DNA from: Hydrangea macrophylla
Taxonomy: Eukaryota > Streptophyta > Magnoliopsida > Cornales > Hydrangeaceae
Assembly (NCBI GenBank): GCA_033977485.1
Contig: CM066988.1
Span: 137,430,859-137,494,858 of the forward strand
DNA: 64,000 nt
Direction: 5' to 3'
In this document: positions 38,323 through 48,508 of the stretch, piece by piece
Position numbering within the stretch: position 1 is the first letter of the stretch
Layout: each line of letters starts with the position of its first letter
Notes under the pieces: generated by a model
What the model saw: only the letters and a program-made list of their open reading frames with translations
The model's database searches: none
What the model was told of the DNA's origin: nothing
Made by a program: the position numbers and the translations under genes

Positions 38323-38520
38323 TTGGTGGTCTGGGGCTCCCTATAAATCCACTGGTCGGATATTCTGCCTTTTTCTTTTCTTTCATTTACTTATATGCTT
38401 TAGTGGTGTGGGCTCCCTATAAATCCACTGGTCGGATATTCCGCCTTTTTCTTTTCTTTTTATATGCTTTAGTGGTATGGGCTCCCTATAAATCCACTGG
38501 TCGGATATTCCGCCTTCTCT
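38323..38520 (+). repeat. Triplicated unit with a TATA-like core
   Basis: GGGCTCCCTATAAATCCACTGGTCGGATATTC-type units start near 38334, 38411 and 38478 and are separated by TTTTTCTTTTCTTT and ATATGCTTTAGTGGT. Each contains CTATAAATC, close to the plant TATA consensus. Confidence 0.85.
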
Positions 38521-38524
38521 TACC

Positions 38525-38735
38525 AGTCGGAAGGAGTCTTCGAACTCCACCCGATTTGGACTTTATATCCTGCATCAGCCGGAAGGAGATCTAATGACCC
38601 ACCCGGCTGAACTTTATCAAACTGCTATATCCTGCGCCAGTCGGAAGGAGACCTCCGAACTCCACCCGATTGGACTTTACATCCTCCGCTAGCCGGAAGG
38701 AGATCTAATGACCCATCCGGCTGCACTTTATCTCT
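38525..38735. repeat. CGGAAGGAG tandem array in the large LTR
   Basis: Four phrases of the form (AG)(T/C)CGGAAGGAG ... ACTTTA. They alternate between ...CGAACTCCACCCGAT and ...ATCTAATGACCCA(C/T)CCGGCTG, giving a two-part unit of about 110 bp repeated twice. Confidence 0.85.
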
Positions 38736-38798
38736 TGTTATAGATTTTGTTGATAAAATCAGGAAACACAAAAAATGATATTTCTCTCCATTTGCATA

Positions 38799-38960
38799 GG
38801 GCACCGACCCGTACTTCCGGCAAAACTTTCACATCACCTGTTTTACATCACTGGGCACCGACCCTTACTTCTGGTACACTCTTTTACACCACTGGGCACC
38901 GATCCTTACTTCCGGTACACTTCTCAGTCATTTGGGCACCGACCCTTACTTTCGGCACAT
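38799..38960. repeat. GGGCACCGACCC tandem array in the large LTR
   Basis: Four units of about 40-54 bp opening GGGCACCGA(C/T)CC and continuing TTACTT(C/T)(C/T)GG. Non-coding. Confidence 0.88.
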
Positions 38961-39274
38961 AAAACAAAAAAAAAAAACAAATAAAAAAATCTTAAAAAAA
39001 CAAAATACAAAATCTCAACGCATGGTCGATCTACTCCGATTTTTACTCAAAACACTTTCTCATAACTCACTACTTTCTCAAAGGTTAAAGTCTAGGACTA
39101 CACCGCACATGTTAAAGTTCCTAGCTACACCGACTTTACTCAAAATACTATTTTACACACTCACGGTCTAGATCGACCAAAACACTCACGCACATACACA
39201 GCACAGATCTACGTACGACCTGATTCTCGTGTCGAGATACGTATGCAACCCATACTTGGGTGCGGCCATAACTA

Positions 39275-39455
39275 TACTTTCAAACTATCTCGTATTGAGA
39301 TATGTATACATACTTTCAAACTAATACATACTTTCAAACTATCTCATGTCGAGATACGTACATACTTTCAAACTATCTTGAGTCGAGATACGTATACATA
39401 CTTTCAAACTAATACATACTTTCAAAACTATCTCGTGTCGAGATACATAAATCGG
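39275..39455. repeat. CATACTTTCAAACTA tandem array in the large LTR
   Basis: About six copies of ATACTTTCAAA(A)CTA, several followed by TCTCGTGTCGAGATACGTA, whose TCTCG...CGAGA part can form a short hairpin. Non-coding. Confidence 0.85.
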
Positions 39456-39896
39456 CAACCGTGCGTCACGGATGCTCGCGTTTTAATTTATTATATATAT
39501 ATATATATATTCTACTACCCCTTACTTATGCCCCGTTACTATGAAAACCACTAAAACGGCAACCGTGTGTCACGGATGTTCGAGGGTGCCTAACACCTTC
39601 CCTCGACATAATCGAGTCCCCGAACCCACTTCAAGAACTCTGGTCTCACACGACTATCAAGAGTCATACTTTTTAAAGGGCCCACTCTTTCTCAAACTGT
39701 TTTTCAAAAGTCAAAGATGATTATTCTAATCGTCTTTGCAGGGATCCTTACTCCCGATAACGTTAGGTGGCGACTCTGAACTCTTACTTGGCCCTACTCC
39801 CACTTTTCATACACCTCACCTATTTTCACGTATCTCGACGTAAACGGTCGCGAACCACGAGGGGACCGCCCCCCTAACCTTCGGGGCGGGCGCGAC

Positions 39897-40580
39897 AAAA
39901 GGGGTGGAGTTTTAATGCTAAATAATGATCCATGAGAAGAATTTGTGTGTTTAATTGCCAATTCATACTTGGATGTGTTGGACAAATGTTTTCAAGCACT
40001 TGGAAATGTTTTAGTAATGATCTTTGATGTTCCTACAAAGTTTGATTATGTTTGGTAATGTTTGGGGGCTTGAAAACTAATGTTTTCAGCAGTAGGGAGC
40101 AGTTCTGCCAAACCCGGATCGATCCCTTCTTCCCGCGGATCGATCCACCCTTTTTCGGGGACATTCTGCTTGAAAATCAGAGAAATGGATCGATCCCTTC
40201 TTTATAGCGGATCGATCCGCCCCTATTTTTGGCAGCTGCTGACTTTTACGGAAACAAGTATAACTCTCTCTAAAAAACTCGGATTTGCACACCGTTTTTT
40301 GCATTGGAACCGGGACTCAAAGACCTATCTTTTGGTGTAAAAATTTTGATATAATTTATAAATGACAATTTTGCCCTTGGGGCTGTTTTGTGTTAGTGAA
40401 GCTATTCAAAAAGTTCTAATTCATGTTTTTCTTAGTAAATTAAGGGTGTTATGATGTGTGGGCTTGTTACACGTGTCCTAACCTGCCTGAGACGGGTTGG
40501 GGTGTGACAATTAAGGGTGTTATGATGTGTGGGCTTGTTACACATGTCCTAATCCGCCCGAGGCGGGTTGGGGTGTGACA
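39897..40580 (+). repeat. 3' LTR of the second Ty3 element, second part
   Basis: Begins with AAAGG, the repeat of the 5 bp at 33782-33786, and runs to GGTGTGACA at 40580. It contains two pairs of GGATCGATCC palindromes (40116/40137 and 40187/40209). Its last ~71 bp are tandemly duplicated. Confidence 0.9.
40438..40580 (+). repeat. Tandem duplication of the LTR 3' terminus
   Basis: The final segment from AATTAAGGGTGTTATGATG to GGTTGGGGTGTGACA occurs twice, about 40438-40509 and 40510-40580, with a handful of C/T and G/A differences. The 5' LTR has a single copy. Confidence 0.9.
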
Positions 40581-40980
40581 GTTCTCGTACGTGACAACTA
40601 CATCAAATGATTAAGAACTTATAATAAATACAGCCACAAGTTCTTCCAATTCAAATAATTGGAACTACGCAATGAAAAATAAAAAAAAAATGCATACAAA
40701 ACTTACTGAAAAAGTCTGTCAAGGATTCATGTACAAATGTTAATGTTAAAGATCAATGGGTACCTTGAAGATGAGATCATGAGAAGGCACATAGATAAAC
40801 AAAATCAGGGATATGACATGTGATCATGAAGTATTTGATTTGTGAGTTTGACAACCAATGCAAAATTCCTGAGGTAGTAGTTTTTGAGAATGTACATACC
40901 AATTAACGTGAGTCAATGCTAAAAAGTTGCAAAATTAGAAAGTAATACTTATCAAACGAAAGAGGGGGGAAAAAGACTTG
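40581..40980. other. AT-rich spacer
   Basis: Nothing beyond the TSD at 40581-40585 is recognised. Confidence 0.6.
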
Positions 40981-41262
40981 GGGTGTGTTTGATAACCCAA
41001 TTAAGTGCTGAAAATGAAAAGTTCAAGCACTTATTAGTTTTCAGTGCGTTTGATAATGTACCACTTAGTTGGAAAAGCACCCAAAAAAGCACTGAAAACT
41101 TTAAATGGAAAATTTTTACCGAAAATAATCACTGAATGAAGTTTATTTGAGTACTTGACACACTGTTTTCAGTATTACAAGTTCAAACGCTTAAAATTAT
41201 CAGCACTTAAAATTCAGTACTTAATTTTTAGTACTTAATTTTCAGTTTTATCAAACGAAGCC
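40981..41262. mobile_element. PIF/Harbinger (Tourist-like) MITE, second copy
   Basis: Starts GGGTGTGTTTGATAACCC and ends TTATCAAACGAAGCC. Colinear with 4077-4322. Flanks TTG and TTA are consistent with a decayed TWA target. Confidence 0.75.
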
Positions 41263-42346
41263 TTAGTTTAGTTAAAGTCCTATACTCATAAGAAATTATT
41301 GGTAATGAAAAGAGTCTACAAATAAAAACAAAACCAATTAAGGTGGGTCTACTTAATTTTATTTTATTTATTGTATATATGGAATAGCAAAATTGAGGAG
41401 TCCTAAGCAACTCCAAAAATATCAATTTCTAAGGGAGGTAAACGAATTTTAAAGATTTAGGAGATAAAAGAGTCCATCAACTTAGTTCAAAAAAATAAAT
41501 GTTAGTAATTAAGAGTCCTATAATTGTAAGAATTGAGATTAGGATAATAATGTTTATCCATGGACTACACCAAAAGAAACAAAGGCAGTAAGAGAGAAAA
41601 CACAGTAGGGGCACGTTATTTACATTTATTTTAGAGACCTATAGTTTTAAGAAAATATTGAAAATCAATAAGAAGCTAGGTGAGCTAAAAATTCAGCAAA
41701 AAAGAAAAGAAAAAAGAAAAAGAAGGTGAGCTACATAAATAAATAAATAAATAAGAGTCCATCAACGTTGGTTTTTTTTTTAAAAAAATTGTTATTAGAG
41801 AGAATTTATATAGAGAAAAGTAAAAGCAGTAATTTTAGTACCTATATAATCTTCTAATGCTCTAGTTTTTGTGTGGTTACTGGTTAGAGTCCTAAAGAAA
41901 TGAGATTGGACTATTAGCTGATCCAAGGAGTCCACGTAACAGGGGAGGGGGAAAGAAATATAATAGAAAAAACCCGCAAAAAAAATAAAAAAATAATTGG
42001 CATACCAAAAATAAGGTTATTAAAACTTTAAGAAGATCAATTATAGAACATACAAAACAAAAATAAAGTAGGACGCTTATGGATGAACCAAAAAAAAAAG
42101 TGGTATACCAAACTTATTAAAACTTTAAGGAAAATAGTTAAGTAAAAGTGCACCGATTGATAAAAGTGTAAAACACTTATGTACATTGGTACATTTATAT
42201 ATATTTTAGATATAGATATAGATATAGATATAGATATAGATGTATATATTCTTTAATATATATATATATATAGATATGTAATATGCTTATATCAGTATAT
42301 GTATTATGTATTATATAATCTTTTAAATATATATAGATATATATGC
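41263..42346. other. AT-rich spacer with a hexamer microsatellite
   Basis: No gene. A GATATA repeat of about five units lies at 42207-42241. Around 42283-42325 is the uninterrupted counterpart of the target of the MITE at 21276-21454. Confidence 0.6.
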
Positions 42347-42522
42347 TAGAAAATATTTTTTCTCACCCAAAAAATGGTACACCAATCCCAAGCATCCCAT
42401 TGGCCAATGCAGTAACTGCATTGGCCAATGGGATGCTTGGGTGATCATTACTGCATTGGCCAATGGGATGCTTGGGTGAGTATTGGTGTACCATTTTTTG
42501 GGTGAGCAAAAATGCTCTCTAT
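42347..42522. mobile_element. Hairpin MITE with duplicated arm
   Basis: CTCACCCAAAAAATGGTACA at the left (from 42362) is mirrored by TGTACCATTTTTTGGGTGAG at the right (to 42505). Complementarity continues outward (TAGAAAATATTTTT / AAAATGCTCTCTA). The segment CTGCATTGGCCAATGGGATG followed by CTTGGGTGA occurs twice on the right side, so two alternative hairpins are possible. Confidence 0.75.
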
Positions 42523-42694
42523 ATGTTATATGCTGATATCAATAAAATATACTATATGTCACTAGTGGAGATATAAAAACATTAAAACTATCAAACTAGC
42601 ACATGACTATATTTTTATTTTTTATTTGGTTAGAGCTTTGGTTGGCACATGATTATGTAGACAAAGCCAGTCAAAGCAAAAATAAATAAATAAA

Positions 42695-42841
42695 AGGGTA
42701 AGGCTATACTGAGCAGTTTCTCATGTGAGAAAGCACCATTTAGCCCTTGGATGAGTCAGTAGCTATAAACACATCTCAAGATTCTCCAAAATCCAATGGT
42801 TGCTTTCTCATGTGAGAAGCTTTTCATAATAGTTTTACCCT
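42695..42841. mobile_element. MITE with CTCATGTGAGAA arms
   Basis: Ends AGGGTAAGGCTAT and ATAGTTTTACCCT are inverted repeats. Inside, TTCTCATGTGAGAA is itself palindromic and occurs in both arms. The 7-mer AAATAAA flanks both sides but is low-complexity. Confidence 0.7.
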
Positions 42842-42879
42842 AAATAAAATATTGACAAAGTCATGTGTAAAGTAAATGT

Positions 42880-43035
42880 TTGATTGAGACAATCGAGTTT
42901 CACCCGACCACCCGAGGGGTTGGGTGCACCTGACAAAACGAGTGAATAACGGGTGACAGGAGGGCAAATCTGACTGTGTTCGGATGAATGAGTGAATGCG
43001 GGCTAAATCCGATTCACCCGACTCGGGAACACTCT
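42880..43035. repeat. CACCCGA-rich transposon remnant
   Basis: TTTCACCCGACCACCCG, TTCACCCGACTCGGG and related phrases match the sequence style of the hAT element at 57382-58420. Ends not intact. Confidence 0.4.
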
Positions 43036-43381
43036 TAGCTGCCATAAGACATGAATAAATATACATATAAAAATCTCATTGATATGTACTAAACTTTCTC
43101 ATCTGCTTGAAATTGTAACCAAAGCTGCTTTAAAATGTACTGTTAATGATACACCTACCATAGGTTAGGCTACAATGGGAGGGAGTACAAGAGGAGAGTG
43201 GATAGAAAAGCCTTGTTAGAAGAGGATTCAAAATTTCAAATCCTCTTCAAACTACAAATAAATATTTTTCACTTAAGATGAAAAACTTTGATTACGGCAC
43301 TCGTTTCTTCCAAATTCTCTCTCCTCTCTTTCTGACTTTTTCTTGTACATGGTACCATGTTATGGGTATGAGTTTGGATGT

Positions 43382-45507
43382 TGTCATGATCCACCAAGGC
43401 TTATCCAACCATTGAATATCTATATGCAGCGGAAAAGAACTTTAAAACAACCTTGAGTGTAAAATTTAGGAAATATTATCCTCAAAGTGGTAAAATCCGT
43501 ATAAAATTGAAAACGTAATTATATTTTGAATCGAATGAATATATGTTGAAAGGGGTCCCAAAGCTACCATAAGAACCAATCAAAACCTTTTAAAAATTTC
43601 CGGAAGGTATAGAAAAAGAATTTTGGCAGGGATCATTTCGACCAGTCGAACGACCCCCTTCGACCGGTCGAATGTCCCCTTAGCAGAATTCCTCCTTCGC
43701 AGCAGAATTTTGCCTAAGGACAAACAACCATTACCCCCTTCCTTCCTCTAAACATGATTACATCCAACCAACTTCCCAAGTGATAATAAGTCTTTAAGAA
43801 TATCATTAAGACGTACTAATCTACGAAAAGAAACGAGACGGAACAAACTAAGGCTTGTTTGGATTGATCACCAAAAGTACTATTTCATTCATTTAAAACT
43901 TGGGATTTACAAGTTAAGCGTACAAAACACGAACTTAGGAGTTCAGATAAATTTCAACATAACCAAAGGAAGTTTTATAACTTATTACAACATTGCTAAA
44001 CCATTCGACGATTTCTAGGTTGAAGTTAATCGTTCTAACTTCTCAAATTTCGCTTTTACATCATTGGAAATCGGAAAAAAATATATATACAAAAGAAGGA
44101 TCTCCGTCGCTCCCGCGTTCTCACTCCTCACGCTTCTTCTTTCCTTTTTTTTTTTTCGTTCACCTGCAATGGAGTAAATCTCCACTGCTCAGCTATATGC
44201 TGAGTACACAATTCTAAACATATGCTTATATGACAATTCATGTATTAAACATCTAAAACACATCAAATAGTCTCTAGAGAGAGAGACACACATTCATCCG
44301 GTATATCGGTAAGCCCAAAGTCTATCAACTGCGATACCAATGGCAAGCCCAGAGTTTATCAACCATTGCACCCAATTGCTCTGGCAGGGCCAGTTCCCAA
44401 ACCAAGCAGGTAGTCGTCGCTACTGTAACTCTCAAATATCGTGAGGCGTACCCGGCACGAACTTGCATCAAACTCCCCTTTGACCCACATAGACACATAG
44501 CATGCTCATATAATCACATATACGAGATTTCATGCATGGCATTTTCATGTGGATAATTAACGGCCCTACTTAATACATGAATTTCGCCCTAATCCAAAAT
44601 ATTAAGTTCGATAATTAAAACATGAAATTTCCTATAATTCATAGGCTTAGAATTCATACCTCGTGCGGTCGTCCTATAATTTTGAAGTATGAATTAGGAA
44701 ACCAATTAAACGTCGGATCTCCGATTACAAGGGATTCCTACAAGTGTAGACATGTTTTCCCCAAAATTTTAACATTAGGACTTTTATAAAAACTTAACCA
44801 AACGAGTCCTAACTTGTATCAAAATGAAATCCTTACCTCAAGGAGTTCAAATCTAGAATTTGGAGAATCTGACGATCGGAAGGTCGTCGATTTGTGCCGG
44901 ACAGCTCGTAGCAACCAAATCCCCAAATCTCCCCTCTCTTGATTCCCAAATAAGGTTTGAACTAATGAAATCAATTCATGAGTTTCTATATATAGGCACG
45001 ACTCTCCGAAATTGTGTTTACCTCCCCACAAATTCTCAAAACTCATAATTATTCCCTGAAGCGTCGCACACGTCCATTTTATTACTTTACGAGTGAAAAC
45101 TAAAATTTATAAAAGTTTTCGTCTAAGCCTCGTTTGGGTCCAAATTTACGTCCGAAAATTATATTTTGTGAAATCTCTACACTACTTACCTTTTATATAA
45201 CATATCACTCACGTTCACACCACAGTTCTCCAAATGCTCTACAGTGACAACAAAACTACCAGAAATTATACTACACATGTATAATTTACTATTCATGGGA
45301 ATCAGGTAAAGTCAAATAACATTTAATCCACCTAAATGTCATTTAATCACACGAATATCTAAACGATTATCGAATCACCGTGTCCTTACTCGACACCTTC
45401 TGTTGACCACAGTCAACCACTTATCTCACTTACTAATAAACATTAATAATTCACATGTTACCACATTGTCATATTAAAAATATGTAATTTCTGGAATAAA
45501 TGTGACA
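43382..45507 (-). mobile_element. Solo LTR C
   Basis: TGTCATGATCC to AAATGTGACA, 2.1 kb. Flanks GATGT (43377-43381) and AATGT (45508-45512) are a TSD with one mismatch. Minus-strand TATA CCTATATATAG at about 44985-44995. Twin hairpin at about 44168-44204. Carries one palindrome pair, TTCGACCAGTCGAA (43637) and TTCGACCGGTCGAA (43659). Confidence 0.9.
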
Positions 45508-47013
45508 AATGTTTTGGTTGCTCTATTATAATGATAAGCGTGCCGATTAGGGAAAAGATTGAAAGGTGAAAATCATAGCTAGTAGTATGAAGAAAGATCC
45601 TCTTAGAGCATCCTTCGATGGAGTGTTGACATTTCACTCCAATGGTGGAAATGTTTGCCAATATATATATATTATTGCCATTGAATAGTTTAGAACTTTA
45701 GATGATCAGATTAGAATGTGGGACCCAAGTGGAGGAAAAGTGATATATAGTGATGGATTACCTAGTTATCATTGAAGTGCATTAGTTAGTAGGTTGTTTT
45801 GTAATTTTATAGAATAAAAACGTTTCGAACATAACCTATTTCACACCTACTCTACAATCGGGACATCTTGGTTATTGATTTTGGTGAGTTCTATGTAGAT
45901 TCATATGAGATCCTCATGAAAATCATCGAAATTAATGGTCAAGATGTGCAGTTGTGAAATAGTTTGTGTGTGTAGCATTACTCTTTAGAGAATTCCTAAA
46001 GCGCCTACATGGCAAGAGTTAGTGATAGTTTAGTAAAGGGAATTGGTATTCTCACTCCATAAATTACTAAATACACTCTATAGTACCACTCTCAAAGTAT
46101 GTAGTATAATCATTATCATGTACGCTATGGAGTGCATTTACTGATTCATGGAGTGCAAAAGTGCCCTGTTTGGGAAAATGCCTTGGTAAGAGAGGCTTAA
46201 AAGTAATGTCTGGTGTGTTTTCCCCCCTAAACTATCGTCTCTTCTACTAAACTGCTTCATGACCAAAAAAAAAGAAAAAAAAGGGAAAGTGTTACAGCTT
46301 AAAAGGGTAAATTACAATAACCTCCCCTAAAGTTTTGGAAATTATACTCTCCACTTTTCTCATTCTGAAGTGTCTGCAGGCAGGTTTGTATGTTACCGCC
46401 CTTATGGGGCTGTTGAATTCACTTTTAACCCTGCAGTATCACAAAATCTCGCTTGTTTTCATCCCTTCCATGGTAATGAGTTAGTTACTTATATTTAATG
46501 TAACCATAGTGACAGATTTCGTAAATCTGTTACCTGTTCCTTGTGGTTGTTTTTCTTTACAAAAGTATTAAAATATATATATATATAAATATATGTATTT
46601 CATTTTTTGGAAAGTTTTGGGCCTCTATGCTGAATGTTATTGGCGGAAAATAGTCTGTGGAAGTGTTGTGAACTTACACAGGTGTTGCCATTGCAAAAGT
46701 CCATGGTGTAAATGATGGGACCACAGAATTCACGTGTCTATAAGGAGAAGTTTTTGTGTACCCTTAAGTAGCGCTTATGTGGTGCCCAACATTCAATGAG
46801 GTAGCGTCACACAGAATTATTAGGTCATTTAAATTTTTTGTGGTGGGTTTCATTGTTCGTGTAGCACGCTTCTATTGGATATAGGATATCAAGTGACATG
46901 TCACGTGCTACCTTGGAGTATCCAAAAATTTCTCGTCTATAAGAACACCTCCCCTTCTCACTTATTAACTCTCATTTTAATTATTTATTTATATTTATTA
47001 GTATCATTTATGA
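45508..47013. other. Spacer with a degraded palindromic MITE
   Basis: No gene supported. At about 46045-46160, CACTCCATAAATTACTAAAT and ATTTACTGATTCATGGAGTG are imperfect inverted arms, related to 23323-23471. Confidence 0.5.
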
Positions 47014-47331
47014 GCCTGTTTGTTTGTTGTTATGCTTATGCGATCTTGATCGTGATTGATAGAACTGCTTATTATGGTTTGGGTGTTTTGATTAATATGT
47101 TATGGAATTGATCAAACATAGAGATAATATTGAAAAGCACCCCCACCTGCTTATGGCCCAACTATTTATAGCCTGTTTGTCTGTGCTTATGTTTATCCTA
47201 TCTAGATCGTTATTGGTAGAACTGCTTATTATGGTTTGATGTTTAGTTATTATGTTATGGAATTGATTAACAAAGAGATAATCTTGAAAAGCCACCCACT
47301 TGCTTATGGCTAAACTGCTTTTTGGACCAGA
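47014..47331. repeat. Tandem duplication, two copies of about 157 bp
   Basis: Copies at about 47014-47170 and 47171-47331 share GCCTGTTTGT, AGAACTGCTTATTATGGTTTG, ATGTTATGGAATTGAT and GCTTATGGC in order. Confidence 0.88.
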
Positions 47332-47487
47332 TCTGCTTATAATTTTGATGAAACAAACAGATCAATTAGCAGTTTGGGCCACCAGAACTGCTTAAAATGG
47401 ACGAATAAGCAATGACAACCAGCCTCTTATTACATCAAATCTAGTTATATTTTTGCTGAAACAAACAGATCAATAAACAGTTTCAGC
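47332..47487. repeat. Second tandem repeat (GAAACAAACAGATCAAT units)
   Basis: Phrases containing TGAAACAAACAGATCAAT and CAGTTT(C/G)(A/G)GCCACC occur at about 47350-47400 and again from 47458. The second copy is split by the hAT-like inserts at 47488-48160 and 48188-48430 and resumes at 48161. Confidence 0.75.
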
Positions 47488-48160
47488 CAGGGCTGGCCTT
47501 GAACATTTGGAGTCCTTAGGCGAACTCTTCAAGTAAGGCCCCGTGTAGCGGAGCTACGAGAGAATGGGGGTGGCCATCCACACCCTAAGGTGGACTAATG
47601 AGAATATCTCTCTTCTCATTGGTCCACCTCAGAGTGTGGATGCTTTTTGGATGTGAATGGGGGTGGCCCAAATATTACTCAAAAACATTATAGTAGTTTT
47701 TTTCTATAAAGTTTTTAGGCGTTTTGAAAGTTGTGAGGTTTTAGTAGTTGTAAGAAAAAAATTTTATTTGTTTGGTAAGGAAAGTGAAGAAAGTTGGAAA
47801 GATAATATATATGTATATATAGTGATAAACAAATTTGAAAACACAAGAAAAAATATCTTACAATGGAGGAAAACACAAGAAAAGATGCAAGAGAAAATTA
47901 ATTAATCTTTTTGTTTAATCCTTATCTCACTTCCCTCACTAAATAAGTGAACCAAACAAAGTCTAAAATTGGTTAATTGTTAATTGTAATTTGTAAAATC
48001 GGACTAGTGGCAAAACAATAAGGGTGTGTTTGGGGCCTTTGGGCTTAAAAACAAACACTACTAACAATATAATGCTTAGGATTTGGGGGCCCTTAAATTG
48101 TCTAATAATTTAGGGGACTTGGGCGATAGCCTACATTTCCCAAAGGCAGGGCTGGTCTTG
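47488..48160. mobile_element. hAT-like insertion with 8 bp TSD
   Basis: The 8-mer GTTTCAGC is perfect on both sides (47480-47487, 48161-48168). The left end is CAGGGCTGGCCTTG and the right end CAGGGCTGGTCTTG. The terminus is quasi-palindromic, so the inverted match is weak (about 9 of 14). An inner inverted repeat occurs at about 47578-47642 (ATCCACACCCTAAGGTGGAC / GTCCACCTCAGAGTGTGGAT). Confidence 0.65.
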
Positions 48161-48187
48161 GTTTCAGCCACCAAAATTGCGTATAAT

Positions 48188-48430
48188 CAGGGCTGGCCTT
48201 GGGCGCATGCACTCAAGCGGGCGCATTGGGCCCATTTTAGGCCTAATTGTTAGGTCTATTTTTTTTTTTAATTTCTTTCTAATTTTTATAAAACTTGTCA
48301 TTTTTAGGCCTATTTTCTTCTAATTTTTTCATAATTTATTTGAAACTTAGTATAGATGCCTCATTTTGTAGACCCCTTTAAAAATTTGTTTGAGACCACA
48401 GATAATTTTTATCATCTCAAATCCGGCCTG
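48188..48430. mobile_element. Short hAT-like element
   Basis: Left end CAGGGCTGGCC and right end CCGGCCTG are inverted. Flanking 8-mers CGTATAAT (48180-48187) and CGTATAAA (48431-48438) differ at one base. Confidence 0.65.
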
Positions 48431-48508
48431 CGTATAAATTATAATGAACAAATAAACAAGTGAACAACCTCTATGTGAGTGCACAAATATATATATATAT
48501 ATATATAT

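Larger units (their letters stand above)
33787..39896 (+). mobile_element. Large solo LTR (TGTAGACACC ... GGCGCGACA), itself interrupted
   Basis: Begins TGTAGACACCCCATTTTG and ends GGGGCGGGCGCGACA. The TSD AAAGG is perfect (33782-33786, 39897-39901). Removing the nested solo LTR B leaves about 3.9 kb with no gag or pol, so it is a solo LTR. The TGTAGACACC start recalls very long LTRs of the Tat/Ogre group, but without coding sequence the lineage is a guess. It is built from several unrelated tandem arrays, listed separately. Confidence 0.85.
24955..40580 (+). mobile_element. Second Ty3/gypsy chromovirus, broken up by nested LTR insertions
   Basis: The outer 5 bp TSD GTTCT is identical on both sides (24950-24954 and 40581-40585) although the ends are 15.6 kb apart. 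The element runs 5' LTR, PBS, gag, PR-RT-RH, integrase with chromodomain, polypurine tract, 3' LTR. A solo LTR at 28878-30891 splits RNase H/integrase. A 6.1 kb solo LTR at 33787-39896 splits the 3' LTR. Coding parts resemble the first Ty3 element strongly. The LTR is of a related but distinct type, with ends TGTAACAC and GGTGTGACA. Confidence 0.92.

Noticed and set aside
38747..39171. Overlapping open frames with repeated Gly-His-Arg-Pro phrases
   Set aside because: Produced by the GGGCACCGACCC tandem array in a non-coding LTR.
39275..39455. Short regularly spaced repeats resembling a CRISPR array
   Set aside because: Repeat units are uneven and contiguous without unique spacers, inside a plant LTR; the genome is eukaryotic.
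46875..47111. 78-codon plus-strand frame with hydrophobic stretches
   Set aside because: It runs into the tandem duplication at 47014 and is not kept in the second copy; no gene features.
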